From Streptococcus rubneri (GTDB taxonomy: Bacteria; Bacillota; Bacilli; Lactobacillales; Streptococcaceae), in assembly GCF_004785935.1 (NCBI RefSeq), contig NZ_SRRP01000001.1, positions 248,001 through 312,000 of the forward strand: a stretch of DNA of 64,000 nt, in the 5' to 3' direction. Below, in pieces: positions 28,385 to 36,857 of this stretch. The first letter of the stretch is position 1, and each line of letters opens with the position of its first letter. The notes beneath the pieces were generated by a model that saw only the letters and a program-made list of their open reading frames with translations, did no database searches and was not told the origin of the DNA. Both the position numbers and the translations under genes were made by a program.

Positions 28385-29143
28385 ATGACAGAACCAATTT
28401 TGCAAGTCAAGGACTTGTCGGTTTATTACAATAAGAAAAAGGCACTGAATAGTGTGTCACTGGATTTCACCCCTAAAGAAATCACGGCTTTAATCGGACC
28501 GTCTGGATCAGGGAAGTCTACCTTGCTCAAAGCCATCAACCGGATGGGAGATTTGAACCATGAGGTGACAACAACAGGAACCGTCATTTACAATGGTCAC
28601 AATATCTATAGTCCTCGGACAGATACAGTAGAACTTCGTAAGGAAATTGGAATGGTTTTCCAACAGCCCAACCCTTTCCCCATGTCTATCTATGACAATG
28701 TCACCTATGGACTCATGATTAATGGAATCAAGGACAAGCAAGTCTTGGATGAAGCAGTCGAAACCTCTTTGAAAAACGCTTCTATTTGGGATGAGGTCAA
28801 GGATCGCCTTCATGATTCAGCAATCGGGCTTTCAGGGGGGCAACAACAACGGGTTTGTGTGGCGCGTGTCCTAGCAACTAGTCCAAAGATTATCCTCCTG
28901 GACGAGCCAACCTCAGCCTTGGACCCGATTTCTGCTGGAAAGATTGAAGAAACGCTTTATGGGTTGAAGGATCGTTACACCATGCTTTTGGTGACCCGGT
29001 CTATGCAACAAGCCAGTCGGATTTCGGATAAGACAGCCTTTTTCTTGGATGGGGACCTCATCGAGTATGATGACACCTCAAAAATCTTCTTGAACCCTGC
29101 TCGTAAGGAAACAGAAGATTATGTATCAGGGAAGTTTGGATAA
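28385..29143 (+). CDS. pstB2: Phosphate ABC transporter ATPase PstB2
   Basis: Tandem paralogue of PstB1, 252 residues. Walker [11 protein letters not shown]-loop [11 protein letters not shown], signature [14 protein letters not shown] and Walker [14 protein letters not shown] are intact. The H-loop, however, reads [12 protein letters not shown]: arginine (CGG) stands where PstB1 has the switch histidine. From memory this substitution also occurs in other Firmicute PstB proteins, so it may be a feature of the paralogue. Either heterodimer with PstB1 or alternative ATPase (inference). Confidence 0.92.
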   Translation: MTEPILQVKDLSVYYNKKKALNSVSLDFTPKEITALIGPSGSGKSTLLKAINRMGDLNHEVTTTGTVIYNGHNIYSPRTDTVELRKEIGMVFQQPNPFPMSIYDNVTYGLMINGIKDKQVLDEAVETSLKNASIWDEVKDRLHDSAIGLSGGQQQRVCVARVLATSPKIILLDEPTSALDPISAGKIEETLYGLKDRYTMLLVTRSMQQASRISDKTAFFLDGDLIEYDDTSKIFLNPARKETEDYVSGKFG

Positions 29144-29157
29144 GAAAGGGAAAGTAA

Positions 29158-29811
29158 ATGTTACGTGTACAATTTGAAGAAGATTTAGAAAAACTTCATA
29201 ACCAGTTTTATGCTATGGGAAATGAAGTCTTGACCCAGATCAACCGCACGGTTCGAGCTTTTGTCACTCATGATCGTGATCTGGCACGTCAGGTGATTGA
29301 AGATGATGCTGAGATTAATGAATATGAAGTGAAGTTGGAGCGCAAATCCTTTGAGATGATTGCCCTTCAACAACCGGTTTCTCAGGACCTTCGGATGGTC
29401 ATGACAGTCTTAAAAGCAGTATCTGACATCGAGCGGATGGGAGACCATGCGGTATCTATCGCTCGAGCAACCATCCGTATGAAGGGAGAACTTCGTAGTA
29501 AGGTTGTAGAGGAAGAAATCAGCAAAATGGGTCGAGAAGTCAAAGACTTTGTTAAAGCAACCTTGGAACTCTACTTAAAAGGGGATGTAGAAACAGCCTA
29601 TGAAGTAGCAACTCGTGATGAAAAAATTAATGAGTACTATGATCGTATTCAAGAGTTGGCAACGGAAGAAATCAAGCATAATCCTGACTTGATTATTACT
29701 GGACGTGATTACTTCCAAGTCATCAACTACTTGGAGCGTATTGGTGATTATGCTAAAAATATCTGTGAGTGGGTTGTCTACTTCGAAACAGGAAAAATTG
29801 TGGAATTATAA
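29158..29811 (+). CDS. phoU: Phosphate transport regulator PhoU
   Basis: All-helical cytosolic protein of 217 residues built from two repeated three-helix halves; each contains an acidic metal-binding stretch (ISDIERMGDHAVSIAR at about 90-105 and NYLERIGDYAKNICEWV near the C-terminus). It restrains Pst uptake and phosphate signalling. Last gene of the operon, 14 bases after pstB2, followed by a strong terminator. Confidence 0.95.
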   Translation: MLRVQFEEDLEKLHNQFYAMGNEVLTQINRTVRAFVTHDRDLARQVIEDDAEINEYEVKLERKSFEMIALQQPVSQDLRMVMTVLKAVSDIERMGDHAVSIARATIRMKGELRSKVVEEEISKMGREVKDFVKATLELYLKGDVETAYEVATRDEKINEYYDRIQELATEEIKHNPDLIITGRDYFQVINYLERIGDYAKNICEWVVYFETGKIVEL

Positions 29812-29813
29812 GA

Positions 29814-29853
29814 AAATAAAGTCTGAGGTCATGATCTCAGACTTTATTTTTTT
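29814..29853 (+). terminator. Terminator of the pst operon
   Basis: Fourteen-base stem AAATAAAGTCTGAG / CTCAGACTTTATTT, eight-base loop, T run. Confidence 0.92.
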
Positions 29854-29899
29854 ATAGATCTGGTTTTGCCCCCTCTTACCTTACAGTTAGTAGGATTTA

Positions 29900-29908
29900 T
29901 GTTAGAAT
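29900..29908 (+). promoter_or_regulatory. Extended -10 promoter of pepN
   Basis: TGTTAGAAT, 34 bases before the pepN start. Confidence 0.65.
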
Positions 29909-29941
29909 AGAAGATGATAAAAAATGAAGAAGGAGTTACTC

Positions 29942-32485
29942 ATGCAAGCAGTTGCACATTTTATTGATACATTTGTACCTGAGCACTATGATCTATTCTT
30001 AGATTTAAACCGCTCAGACAAAACTTTCTCAGGGAAAGTGACCATTAGCGGAGAAGCAAAAGAGACTCGCATCTCTCTTCACCAAAAGGATTTGACCATC
30101 GAATCGGCTCAAGTAGATGGGCAAGATTGTGCCTTTACAGTCAATGATGAGGAAGAAGCGGTCTTTGTCGAAGTTCCTACTACAGGAAAAGTAAACCTTA
30201 CCCTTACATATACAGGGAAGATTACGGATAATATGACAGGGATTTATCCGTCTTATTACACAGTAGATGGTGTTAAAAAGGAAGTAATCTCTACTCAATT
30301 TGAAAGTCACTTTGCTCGTGAAGCCTTCCCAAGTGTAGATGAACCAGAAGCCAAAGCGACCTTTGATTTGGCTGTGAAATTTGACCAAGAAGAGGGAGAA
30401 ATCGTTCTTTCTAATATGCCTGAAATCGATGTCGAAAGTCGGAAAGAAACAGGTATTTGGAAGTTTGATACGACTCCTCGTATGTCTTCTTATCTCTTGG
30501 CCTTTGCGGCTGGAGATTTGCAGGGTGTGACAGCTAAGACCAAGAATGGAACCCTAGTCGGTGTCTACTCTACCAAAGCTCACCCATTAGAAAACTTAGA
30601 CTTCTCATTAGATATTGCCGTTCGTGCCATCGAATTCTACGAGGACTATTATGGAGTGGCTTACCCAATCCCTCAATCCCTTCATATTGCGCTTCCAGAC
30701 TTCTCTTCAGGTGCGATGGAAAACTGGGGCTTGGTAACCTATCGTGAAGTCTACCTCCTTGTAGATGAGAACTCGACAGCCCAAAGCCGTCAAACAGTAG
30801 CCTTGGTCGTAGCTCACGAATTGGCTCACCAATGGTTTGGTAACCTCGTGACCATGAAGTGGTGGGATGACCTCTGGTTGAATGAAAGCTTCGCCAATAT
30901 GATGGAATATGTCTGCTTGGATGCCATCGAACCAAGCTGGAATATCTTTGAAGACTTCCAAACAACAGGTGTACCTGCTGCCTTGAAACGTGATGCTACA
31001 GATGGCGTTCAATCCGTCCATGTAGAAGTGAAACACCCAGACGAGATCAACACCCTCTTTGACCCAGCGATCGTTTACGCCAAGGGTAGCCGGCTCATGC
31101 ACATGCTTCGCCGTTGGTTAGGCGATGATGCCTTCCGTAAAGGTTTGAAGATCTACTTTGAAAAACACCAATATGGAAATACCATTGGGCAAGATCTTTG
31201 GGAGGCCTTGGGTCAAGCTTCTGGTCGTGATGTTGCAGCCTTTATGGATTCTTGGTTGGAGCAACCAGGATACCCTGTTGTCTCAGCTTCTGTAGAGAAC
31301 GACACCTTGATCATCCGTCAAGAGCAGTTCTTCATCGGAGAAAGAGAAGAAAAAGGCCGTAAGTGGGTTGTTCCATTGAATAGCAACTGGACAGGTATTC
31401 CAGATACCTTGGAAACAGAAGTCTTAGAAATTCCAAACTATAGTGCCTTGAAAGCAGCTAATACCGGAGCTCTTCGCTTCAATACAGAAAATACGGCTCA
31501 TTATATCAGTGACTACCGTGGGGAATTGTTAGAGGACATTCTTGCTGACCTTGCTAGCTTAGATAGCACTTCGAAATTGCAAGTGGTTCAAGAACGCCGT
31601 CTCTTAGCGGAAAGCGGTCAAATTTCTTATGCAAGCCTCTTGCCAGTGATTGAACACTTGACAGAAGAAAGTTCCTACTTGGTTGTTTCAGCTGTTTCGA
31701 GCGTCTTAGCCGGAATCAGTCTCTTTGTGGATGAGGGAACTGAAACAGAAGCAGCCTTCCATGAGTTGTTGAAACGTTTGAACCGTTATAACTTTGAACG
31801 CTTGGGTCTGGAGGCTAAGCCTGGTGAAACAGAAGAAGACGAAAAAGTTCGTCAGCTTATGATTGCTAACATGATCAAGGCCAATGACGAAGCTGCACAA
31901 GCACAAGCGAGCGCTATCTTTGAAGCGCATGCCTCTGATTTGGAAAAACTTCCAGCTGCCATTCGTTTGCAAATCTTGGTCAACCAAATCAAGCATCAGG
32001 AAACCAAGGAGCTTAGCCAGCAATACCTAGATACCTATGTGAAGACAGTGGATGGAAACTTTAAACGCCAATTGGCAGCAGCTCTTTCTTACACCAAGGA
32101 TGTGGAAACCTTGGAAGCTCTATTGAAGGAGTGGAAGAACAAGGATGTGGTGAAACCTCAGGACTTGGCTATGAGCTGGTACTACAACTTCTTGCATGAT
32201 GACTTTACCCAAGGTAGAACCTGGACTTGGGCGCGTGAGAACTGGGACTGGATCAAGAAGGCACTCGGTGGTGATATGAGCTTTGATAAGTTTGTCATCT
32301 ACCCAGCTAACTGTTTCAAGACCCATGAACGATTGAATGAATACAAGGCCTTCTTTGAACCACAATTGGATGATATGGCGATCAGCCGTAATATCAAGAT
32401 GGGAATCAAAGAAATCGCAGCTCGTATCGATCTTATTGAGCGGGAGAAAGCAGCTGTTGAAGCAGCCCTTCTAGCAACAAAATAA
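29942..32485 (+). CDS. pepN: Aminopeptidase N (lysyl aminopeptidase, M1 family)
   Basis: Cytosolic zinc metallopeptidase of 847 residues that trims N-terminal residues from peptides. GAMEN is at 257-261; the zinc motif HELAHQWFG has His292, Glu293 and His296, and the third ligand is in WLNESFANMMEY. An ERAP1-like C-terminal domain follows. AAGGAG lies between an in-frame ATG at 29924 and the chosen ATG at 29942. pepN is next to ciaRH in other streptococci; here bioY and a low-complexity gene lie in between. Confidence 0.96.
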   Translation: MQAVAHFIDTFVPEHYDLFLDLNRSDKTFSGKVTISGEAKETRISLHQKDLTIESAQVDGQDCAFTVNDEEEAVFVEVPTTGKVNLTLTYTGKITDNMTGIYPSYYTVDGVKKEVISTQFESHFAREAFPSVDEPEAKATFDLAVKFDQEEGEIVLSNMPEIDVESRKETGIWKFDTTPRMSSYLLAFAAGDLQGVTAKTKNGTLVGVYSTKAHPLENLDFSLDIAVRAIEFYEDYYGVAYPIPQSLHIALPDFSSGAMENWGLVTYREVYLLVDENSTAQSRQTVALVVAHELAHQWFGNLVTMKWWDDLWLNESFANMMEYVCLDAIEPSWNIFEDFQTTGVPAALKRDATDGVQSVHVEVKHPDEINTLFDPAIVYAKGSRLMHMLRRWLGDDAFRKGLKIYFEKHQYGNTIGQDLWEALGQASGRDVAAFMDSWLEQPGYPVVSASVENDTLIIRQEQFFIGEREEKGRKWVVPLNSNWTGIPDTLETEVLEIPNYSALKAANTGALRFNTENTAHYISDYRGELLEDILADLASLDSTSKLQVVQERRLLAESGQISYASLLPVIEHLTEESSYLVVSAVSSVLAGISLFVDEGTETEAAFHELLKRLNRYNFERLGLEAKPGETEEDEKVRQLMIANMIKANDEAAQAQASAIFEAHASDLEKLPAAIRLQILVNQIKHQETKELSQQYLDTYVKTVDGNFKRQLAAALSYTKDVETLEALLKEWKNKDVVKPQDLAMSWYYNFLHDDFTQGRTWTWARENWDWIKKALGGDMSFDKFVIYPANCFKTHERLNEYKAFFEPQLDDMAISRNIKMGIKEIAARIDLIEREKAAVEAALLATK

Positions 32486-32547
32486 AAAAAGCTCCTAGAG
32501 AGTGCTATGCAGATCTGCAAGCCTCTCTAAGAGTTTTTTATTTTTCT
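32484..32547. terminator. Terminator between pepN and bioY
   Basis: Outer stem AAAAAAGCTCCTAGAGAG / CTCTCTAAGAGTTTTTT with minor mismatches and an inner TGCAGATCTGCA palindrome; T runs on both strands suit the convergent genes. Confidence 0.75.
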
Positions 32548-33080
32548 TTTTTGAAATAAGGGAGATGTTTGAGATTGCGATAGAGAATAACCGCGAAAAT
32601 CGTTGTCAACATCATCTTAATCAAATCTGGTAATACAAAAGGTAGGATGACCAGTTTTACGGTGAGATCCAAACTCTGGTGGGTAATGAGCATAAAACCT
32701 AAGGCCCCCCCAATAAAGAGGACGACTTCCCCTAAGGCGTTAGCAAGGAAAATACGAATGGGCTGTCCCTTTTTGCCAGCGAGGATGGAAGTAACCAAAG
32801 CTCGAAGAGGAAAGAAGAAAAGGAATCCGGCAGTGGGACCGTAGAAGGAACTTAAACCTCCATGACCACCCGCAAAGACGGGAAGGCCAATGGCACCTAA
32901 GAGGAGGTAAATGACAACGGAAAGGGTGGCTTCTTTTGGACGGTAGATGCTGGCGATCAATCCAATCGCTAAAGTCTGAAGCGTGATAGGAATGGGTCCA
33001 AGTGGGATTGTAAAAGGGGATAGGGCAGCAATCAAAGCTGCTCCAAGAGCAATTAATGTCATTGATTCTATTTTTTTCAA
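32538..33080 (-). CDS. bioY: Biotin transporter substrate-binding subunit
   Basis: Small membrane protein of 180 residues, S-component of an ECF transporter. Typical BioY blocks are visible: PLGPIPITLQTLAIGL, YLLLGAIGLPVFAGG, GPTAGFLFFFPLRA and the C-terminal VLPFVLPDLIKM-like LPFVLPDLIKMMLTTIFAV. It uses the shared EcfAA'T module, absent here. Start uncertain: I prefer TTG at 33080 with GTGAGGT nine bases upstream; GTG at 33095 has no ribosome site and would leave only a dozen leader bases. No BirA-type operator is evident although birA lies in the same window. Confidence 0.85.
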   Translation of the reverse strand: MKKIESMTLIALGAALIAALSPFTIPLGPIPITLQTLAIGLIASIYRPKEATLSVVIYLLLGAIGLPVFAGGHGGLSSFYGPTAGFLFFFPLRALVTSILAGKKGQPIRIFLANALGEVVLFIGGALGFMLITHQSLDLTVKLVILPFVLPDLIKMMLTTIFAVILYRNLKHLPYFKKEK

Positions 33081-33113
33081 AACAGTAAACCTCACTTTGT
33101 TTTTATGGTAACT

Positions 33114-33143
33114 ATTCTACAAAAAAGAAGGCAAGCCTGTCAA
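33114..33143 (-). promoter_or_regulatory. Promoter of bioY
   Basis: Minus strand TTGACA, 18-base spacer, TAGAAT. A GACAATTGTC palindrome lies just upstream at 33161-33170. Confidence 0.7.
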
Positions 33144-33191
33144 GTCCTCTTTTCAGCTGTGACAATTGTCTCCTTACTCATTTTAGGAAAG

Positions 33192-33235
33192 TTTAAGAAA
33201 AAATTTAGTCACAATTAAGGAAGAATCGGTAAACT
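33192..33235 (+). promoter_or_regulatory. Likely CiaR-controlled promoter with three phased half-sites
   Basis: TTTAAG (33192-33197), ATTTAG (33203-33208) and ATTAAG (33214-33219) repeat with an exact 11-base period, the N5 spacing of the known CiaR box TTTAAG-N5-TTTAAG. The last is followed after ten bases by TAAACT (33230-33235) as -10; no -35 is needed if CiaR activates. It faces the low-complexity gene immediately upstream of ciaRH. Confidence 0.7.
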
Positions 33236-33289
33236 ATCCCTATCTAAACAAAGGCCTTGTTTAAATAAATAATTTAAGGAATTGAAAGA

Positions 33290-33880
33290 ATGAACGCTTC
33301 GAATGAACAAAAGCAAGAAAGAACTGAAAAAATGATTGTCGTTAAGAAAAGTCCTAAGTGGTGGGCGACTGCCGCAGCAACAGGAGGACTGATCATTGGG
33401 ATGACTGGTGGATTTGGATTGGGAATGTTGGCGACAGCCAATACGAGTCCCCAGCGTCAGCAAGCTACGGTAGCTACACAAAATAGTAATCAGCCTGCAC
33501 AAAACCATCAAGGACAAAATAGCCAGGGCAAGGATCAAAATAGCCCTTCAAATGCTCAAGGTTTCAATGGCCAAAATGGTGGACCAGGGCAAGGCCAAAT
33601 GAACGGCCAACCACCTCAAGGAGGCGGGTCACAAGGGGGCCAAGGACAAGATGGATTTGGTGGAGGACCAGGCGGTATGCCACCGCAAGATGGTCAAAAC
33701 GGTGGACCAGGCCAAGGGAATAGGAATGGTCAACCTCCACAAGATGGGGGGCCTCAATATCAAGAGGGCAACCAACAAAATGGGAACTCTAATAAAAAGT
33801 CCTCCAAGAAGTCCTCTTCGAAAAAAACGTCAAGCAATACAAAACATCCATCAAAGGATGAGACAGGGACAGCTAGCTAA
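33290..33880 (+). CDS. Gly/Gln/Asn/Pro-rich single-pass membrane protein, unrecognised
   Basis: 196 residues. Residues 1-22 are charged (MNASNEQKQERTEKM) and cytosolic; 24-50 form one membrane segment (WWATAAATGGLIIGMTGGFGLGMLA). From 55 to 160 it is low complexity, made of Q, N, G and P with recurring QNGGPGQG and NGQPPQ units (QNGGPGQGQMNGQPPQGG, then QNGGPGQGNRNGQPPQDGG). The tail is Lys/Ser-rich (KKSSKKSSSKKTSS). No signal-peptidase or sorting site, so probably a membrane-anchored extracellular filament-like tail. AAGGA lies nine bases before the ATG. Position and upstream sites suggest membership of the CiaR regulon. Not a family I know. Confidence 0.75.
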   Translation: MNASNEQKQERTEKMIVVKKSPKWWATAAATGGLIIGMTGGFGLGMLATANTSPQRQQATVATQNSNQPAQNHQGQNSQGKDQNSPSNAQGFNGQNGGPGQGQMNGQPPQGGGSQGGQGQDGFGGGPGGMPPQDGQNGGPGQGNRNGQPPQDGGPQYQEGNQQNGNSNKKSSKKSSSKKTSSNTKHPSKDETGTAS

Positions 33881-33929
33881 GAAAAAAGTTGAAACAACTA
33901 TTTGAATGCTACTGAATGAAGCCTGGTCA

Positions 33930-33938
33930 TGGTATAAT
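33930..33938 (+). promoter_or_regulatory. Extended -10 promoter of ciaRH
   Basis: TGGTATAAT, 56 bases before ciaR. No TTTAAG-N5-TTTAAG site was found next to it. Confidence 0.7.
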
Positions 33939-33993
33939 AGAGTAGAAAATACTCATCATACCTGTATGGAAGAATGAGAAGGAGAAAGTAAAC

Positions 33994-34668
33994 ATGATTA
34001 AGATTTTATTAGTCGAAGATGACCTTGGTTTGTCTAACTCAGTATTTGATTTTTTAGATGATTTTGCGGATGTCATGCAAGTCTTTGATGGAGACGAAGG
34101 TCTTTACGAAGCTGAAAGTGGGATCTACGATTTAATTTTGCTTGACCTCATGCTTCCTGAAAAAGATGGTTTCCAAGTTCTCAAAGAATTGAGAGAAAAG
34201 GGTGTTACAACGCCAGTCTTGATTATGACAGCCAAAGAAAGTCTAGATGACAAGGGACATGGCTTTGAACTTGGTGCAGATGACTACTTAACCAAGCCTT
34301 TCTACCTAGAAGAGTTGAAAATGCGGATTCAGGCACTGTTGAAACGTTCTGGTAAGATCAATGAAAATACCTTATCTTATGGAAATATGACTGTCAATCT
34401 AGCAACGAATTCAACGCTTGTAGATGGAAAAGAAATAGAGCTCTTAGGGAAAGAATTTGATCTCCTTGTTTATTTCCTTCAAAATCAAAATGTTATCCTT
34501 CCAAAAACACAAATCTTTGACCGTTTGTGGGGATTTGATAGCGACACAACTATTTCAGTTGTAGAGGTGTATGTTTCTAAGATTCGTAAGAAATTAAAAG
34601 GAACGGACTTTGCGAAAAATCTCCAAACATTACGAAGCGTGGGGTACATTCTGAAAGATGCTCAATAA
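33994..34668 (+). CDS. ciaR: Response regulator CiaR
   Basis: OmpR-type regulator of 224 residues acting in competence, beta-lactam tolerance and envelope stress. The receiver domain has the phosphoacceptor Asp51 ([14 protein letters not shown]), acidic pocket VEDD and the switch Lys in [13 protein letters not shown]. The winged-helix domain (130-222) has [20 protein letters not shown] and [14 protein letters not shown]. The sequence is almost that of pneumococcal CiaR, so the DNA target should be the same direct repeat. GAAGGAG precedes the ATG; overlaps ciaH. Confidence 0.97.
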   Translation: MIKILLVEDDLGLSNSVFDFLDDFADVMQVFDGDEGLYEAESGIYDLILLDLMLPEKDGFQVLKELREKGVTTPVLIMTAKESLDDKGHGFELGADDYLTKPFYLEELKMRIQALLKRSGKINENTLSYGNMTVNLATNSTLVDGKEIELLGKEFDLLVYFLQNQNVILPKTQIFDRLWGFDSDTTISVVEVYVSKIRKKLKGTDFAKNLQTLRSVGYILKDAQ

Positions 34669-36028
34669 AATTAAAAGAACCGTGAATGCAGATGATTTCT
34701 CTTATTTCATCCGCTATTTTGGCCTCTTCACCTTGATTTTCTCAACGATGACCCTGATTATCATTCAGGTCATGCGATCAAGTTTGTATACGACGGTTGA
34801 TGAGAATTTAAAAATCATTAGTAAGGATCGCTATTCCATCATTAGCTTGGCTAGCCGAGCTGGAAATAATATGGATAGGGAAGGGGAAGAAGATTCAAAA
34901 TCATATGATGAACCGGATCACGAGGATCGCCCAAAACCTTCTGTGACATCAAATAGTACTGCTATACTTCTGAATGATAAGTTTGAAAATGTAACGACAG
35001 GTGATGGTTTTTTAGATTTGAAATCCATCACCTTTAGTAAGAGTTACTTAAATAAGATTAAACAGATTCAAATTACCAACCGCTACAATCAAAAGGAAAG
35101 CTACCGCGCTTATTTGGTAGATATTGATCCCGATGATTATATCGATGGGGTGAAATATGCCGTGATCATGACCAATATCAGTCAGTTGGAGCAGACTAGT
35201 GAAAAACATGAGAGCCAAATCGCCTTGGTCATGATTTGCTTCTGGGGCATTTCTCTCTTTGCAAGTATCTTTCTTGCTAAGATGAGCGTTAAGCCCCTTT
35301 TAGAAAGTATGAATCGTCAGAAGGCCTTTGTCGAAAATGCTTCTCATGAATTGCGGACGCCTCTAGCAGTTTTGCAAAATCGTTTGGAAGCCTTATTCCG
35401 AAAACCAGAGGCGACGATTATGGAATCCAGTGAGAATATTGCCTCCTCTTTGGATGAGGTTCGCAATATGCGCTTATTGACGACCAATCTCTTAAACTTG
35501 GCTCGCCGAGATGATGGCATCAAACTAGAATATGGTGAGATCAATCCAAGTTTCTTTCGTCAAACCTTTGCTAATTACGAGATTATAGCAGAAGAAAATG
35601 ATAAAGTTTTTGAGTATGAGAATCAGGTGGATAAAAGTTTGGTTTCTGACAAGGTCCTTCTGAAGCAGCTGATGACGATTCTCTTCGACAATGCACTTAA
35701 GTATACGGAGGAAGATGGAAAGATTCGTTTTGTAGCCCAATTTAAGGACCGCTATCTCTATTTTCGAGTAGAGGACAATGGTCCAGGAATTCCAGATGAG
35801 GCTAAGAAGCGTATTTTCGATCGTTTTTATCGGGTAGACAAGGCTCGAACCCGGCAAAAAGGTGGATTTGGTCTGGGCTTATCTTTAGCCAAACAAATTG
35901 TAGAAGCCTTTAATGGTACGATATCTGTTCGAGATAACAAACCTAAAGGAACCATCTTTGAGGTAAAACTAACAACCAAGTCAGATAGTAAAAAGAAATC
36001 AAGTTCTAAATCAACGAAGAACAAGTAA
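34658..36028 (+). CDS. ciaH: Sensor histidine kinase CiaH
   Basis: Membrane sensor of 456 residues. Membrane segments at about 20-40 and 187-207 flank an extracellular domain of about 145 residues with an acidic stretch ([20 protein letters not shown]). The H-box is [11 protein letters not shown] with His230; N-box [17 protein letters not shown]1 VEDNGPGIP and G2 [14 protein letters not shown] follow. The C-terminal tail is Lys/Ser-rich. Overlaps ciaR by eleven bases. The dispersed element copy B begins at its stop codon and ends in a terminator-like hairpin. Confidence 0.96.
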   Translation: MLNKIKRTVNADDFSYFIRYFGLFTLIFSTMTLIIIQVMRSSLYTTVDENLKIISKDRYSIISLASRAGNNMDREGEEDSKSYDEPDHEDRPKPSVTSNSTAILLNDKFENVTTGDGFLDLKSITFSKSYLNKIKQIQITNRYNQKESYRAYLVDIDPDDYIDGVKYAVIMTNISQLEQTSEKHESQIALVMICFWGISLFASIFLAKMSVKPLLESMNRQKAFVENASHELRTPLAVLQNRLEALFRKPEATIMESSENIASSLDEVRNMRLLTTNLLNLARRDDGIKLEYGEINPSFFRQTFANYEIIAEENDKVFEYENQVDKSLVSDKVLLKQLMTILFDNALKYTEEDGKIRFVAQFKDRYLYFRVEDNGPGIPDEAKKRIFDRFYRVDKARTRQKGGFGLGLSLAKQIVEAFNGTISVRDNKPKGTIFEVKLTTKSDSKKKSSSKSTKNK

Positions 36029-36207
36029 GAGAGTGGGACAGAAATCGGTAATTCGTTAGAATTCGATTTCGTCGTCCCACCTCCGCACAGTTGAGTAGGG
36101 CTGTAAAAGCTGATGAAATCAGCGTAGTAGAGCCCATTCAACCACTGCGTCTTGCTCGATAATCCAAAGACAATTGAGAGGCTAGGACTTTTGTCCCAGC
36201 CTCTTTT
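36028..36207 (+). repeat. Dispersed ~180-bp structured element, copy B
   Basis: Same sequence and length as copy A, with a few changes. It starts at the last base of the ciaH stop codon (AGAGAGTGGG) and ends GTCCCAGCCTCTTTTTT, which would terminate ciaRH transcription. Differences from copy A fall in the loop (GCTGATGAAATCAGC against GCTGATAAAATCAGC) or give a G-U pair (CCCATTCAACC against CCCACTCAACC), so the hairpin is unharmed. Not flanked by the outer repeat. Confidence 0.92.
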
Positions 36208-36278
36208 TTCATCCATCTCAAATGATCGCTATTTTTGTCTAACTAGTGTATAATAGTAAAAAAAGAAAGAGGTGTCTT

Positions 36279-36665
36279 ATGGCTTCAAAAATGTTACACA
36301 CTTGTTTACGAGTGGAGAATTTAGAAAAATCAATTGCTTTTTATGCAGATGCGTTTGGATTTAAGGAATTGCGTCGCAAGGATTTTCCTGAATACAAATT
36401 TACGATTGTCTACCTTGGCTTAGAAGGAGATGACTATGAGTTGGAATTAACTTACAACTATGATCATGGTCCTTATGTCATTGGAGATGGTTTTGCCCAT
36501 ATAGCCTTGAGTGCGCCAGATCTTGAAGCCCTTCATGCTGAGCATAAGGCGAAGGGTTACCAAGTAACGGATCCAAAAGGATTGCCAGGTACCCTTCCGA
36601 ACTATTACTTCATTGTGGATCCAGATGGCTACAAAGTCGAAGTAATTCGTGAGAATTCTTTATAG
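36279..36665 (+). CDS. gloA: Lactoylglutathione lyase / glyoxalase I family protein
   Basis: Small VOC-fold metalloenzyme of 128 residues, cytosolic, thought to detoxify methylglyoxal. Metal-ligand regions are visible: MLHTCLRVENLEKSIAFY at the N-terminus, DYELELTYNY, GFAHIALSAPDLE and DPDGYKVEVIRE at the C-terminus. The start is the ATG at 36279 after AGAGGTG; an in-frame ATG 11 codons earlier overlaps the -10 (TATAAT at 36249-36254). Streptococci often lack glutathione synthesis, so the real thiol cofactor is open. Confidence 0.88.
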   Translation: MASKMLHTCLRVENLEKSIAFYADAFGFKELRRKDFPEYKFTIVYLGLEGDDYELELTYNYDHGPYVIGDGFAHIALSAPDLEALHAEHKAKGYQVTDPKGLPGTLPNYYFIVDPDGYKVEVIRENSL

Positions 36666-36683
36666 TCAGTAACAAGATGAAAG

Positions 36684-36717
36684 ACAGGTTGGGATGCAAT
36701 TGCCCAATCTGTTCTTT
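36684..36717 (+). terminator. Terminator after gloA
   Basis: Stem ACAGGTTGGG / CCCAATCTGT with one G-T pair and a nine-base loop, then TCTTTTT. Confidence 0.8.
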
Positions 36718-36842
36718 TTATGATAAGACCTGTTCTGTTAAAGAAAAATGTGATCAAAATACCTATCTCATACTACCTATTCTATTTTGGTTAATTTAAT
36801 TCATTTTTTTTAGGCATTTCTAATGTTTTTTGATGACAAACT

Positions 36843-36851
36843 TGCTATAAT
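36843..36851 (+). promoter_or_regulatory. Extended -10 immediately before pgdA (leaderless arrangement)
   Basis: TGCTATAAT ends six bases before the ATG at 36858, so transcription should begin at or next to the start codon. No ribosome site fits between them. Confidence 0.65.
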
Positions 36852-36857
36852 AAGAGT

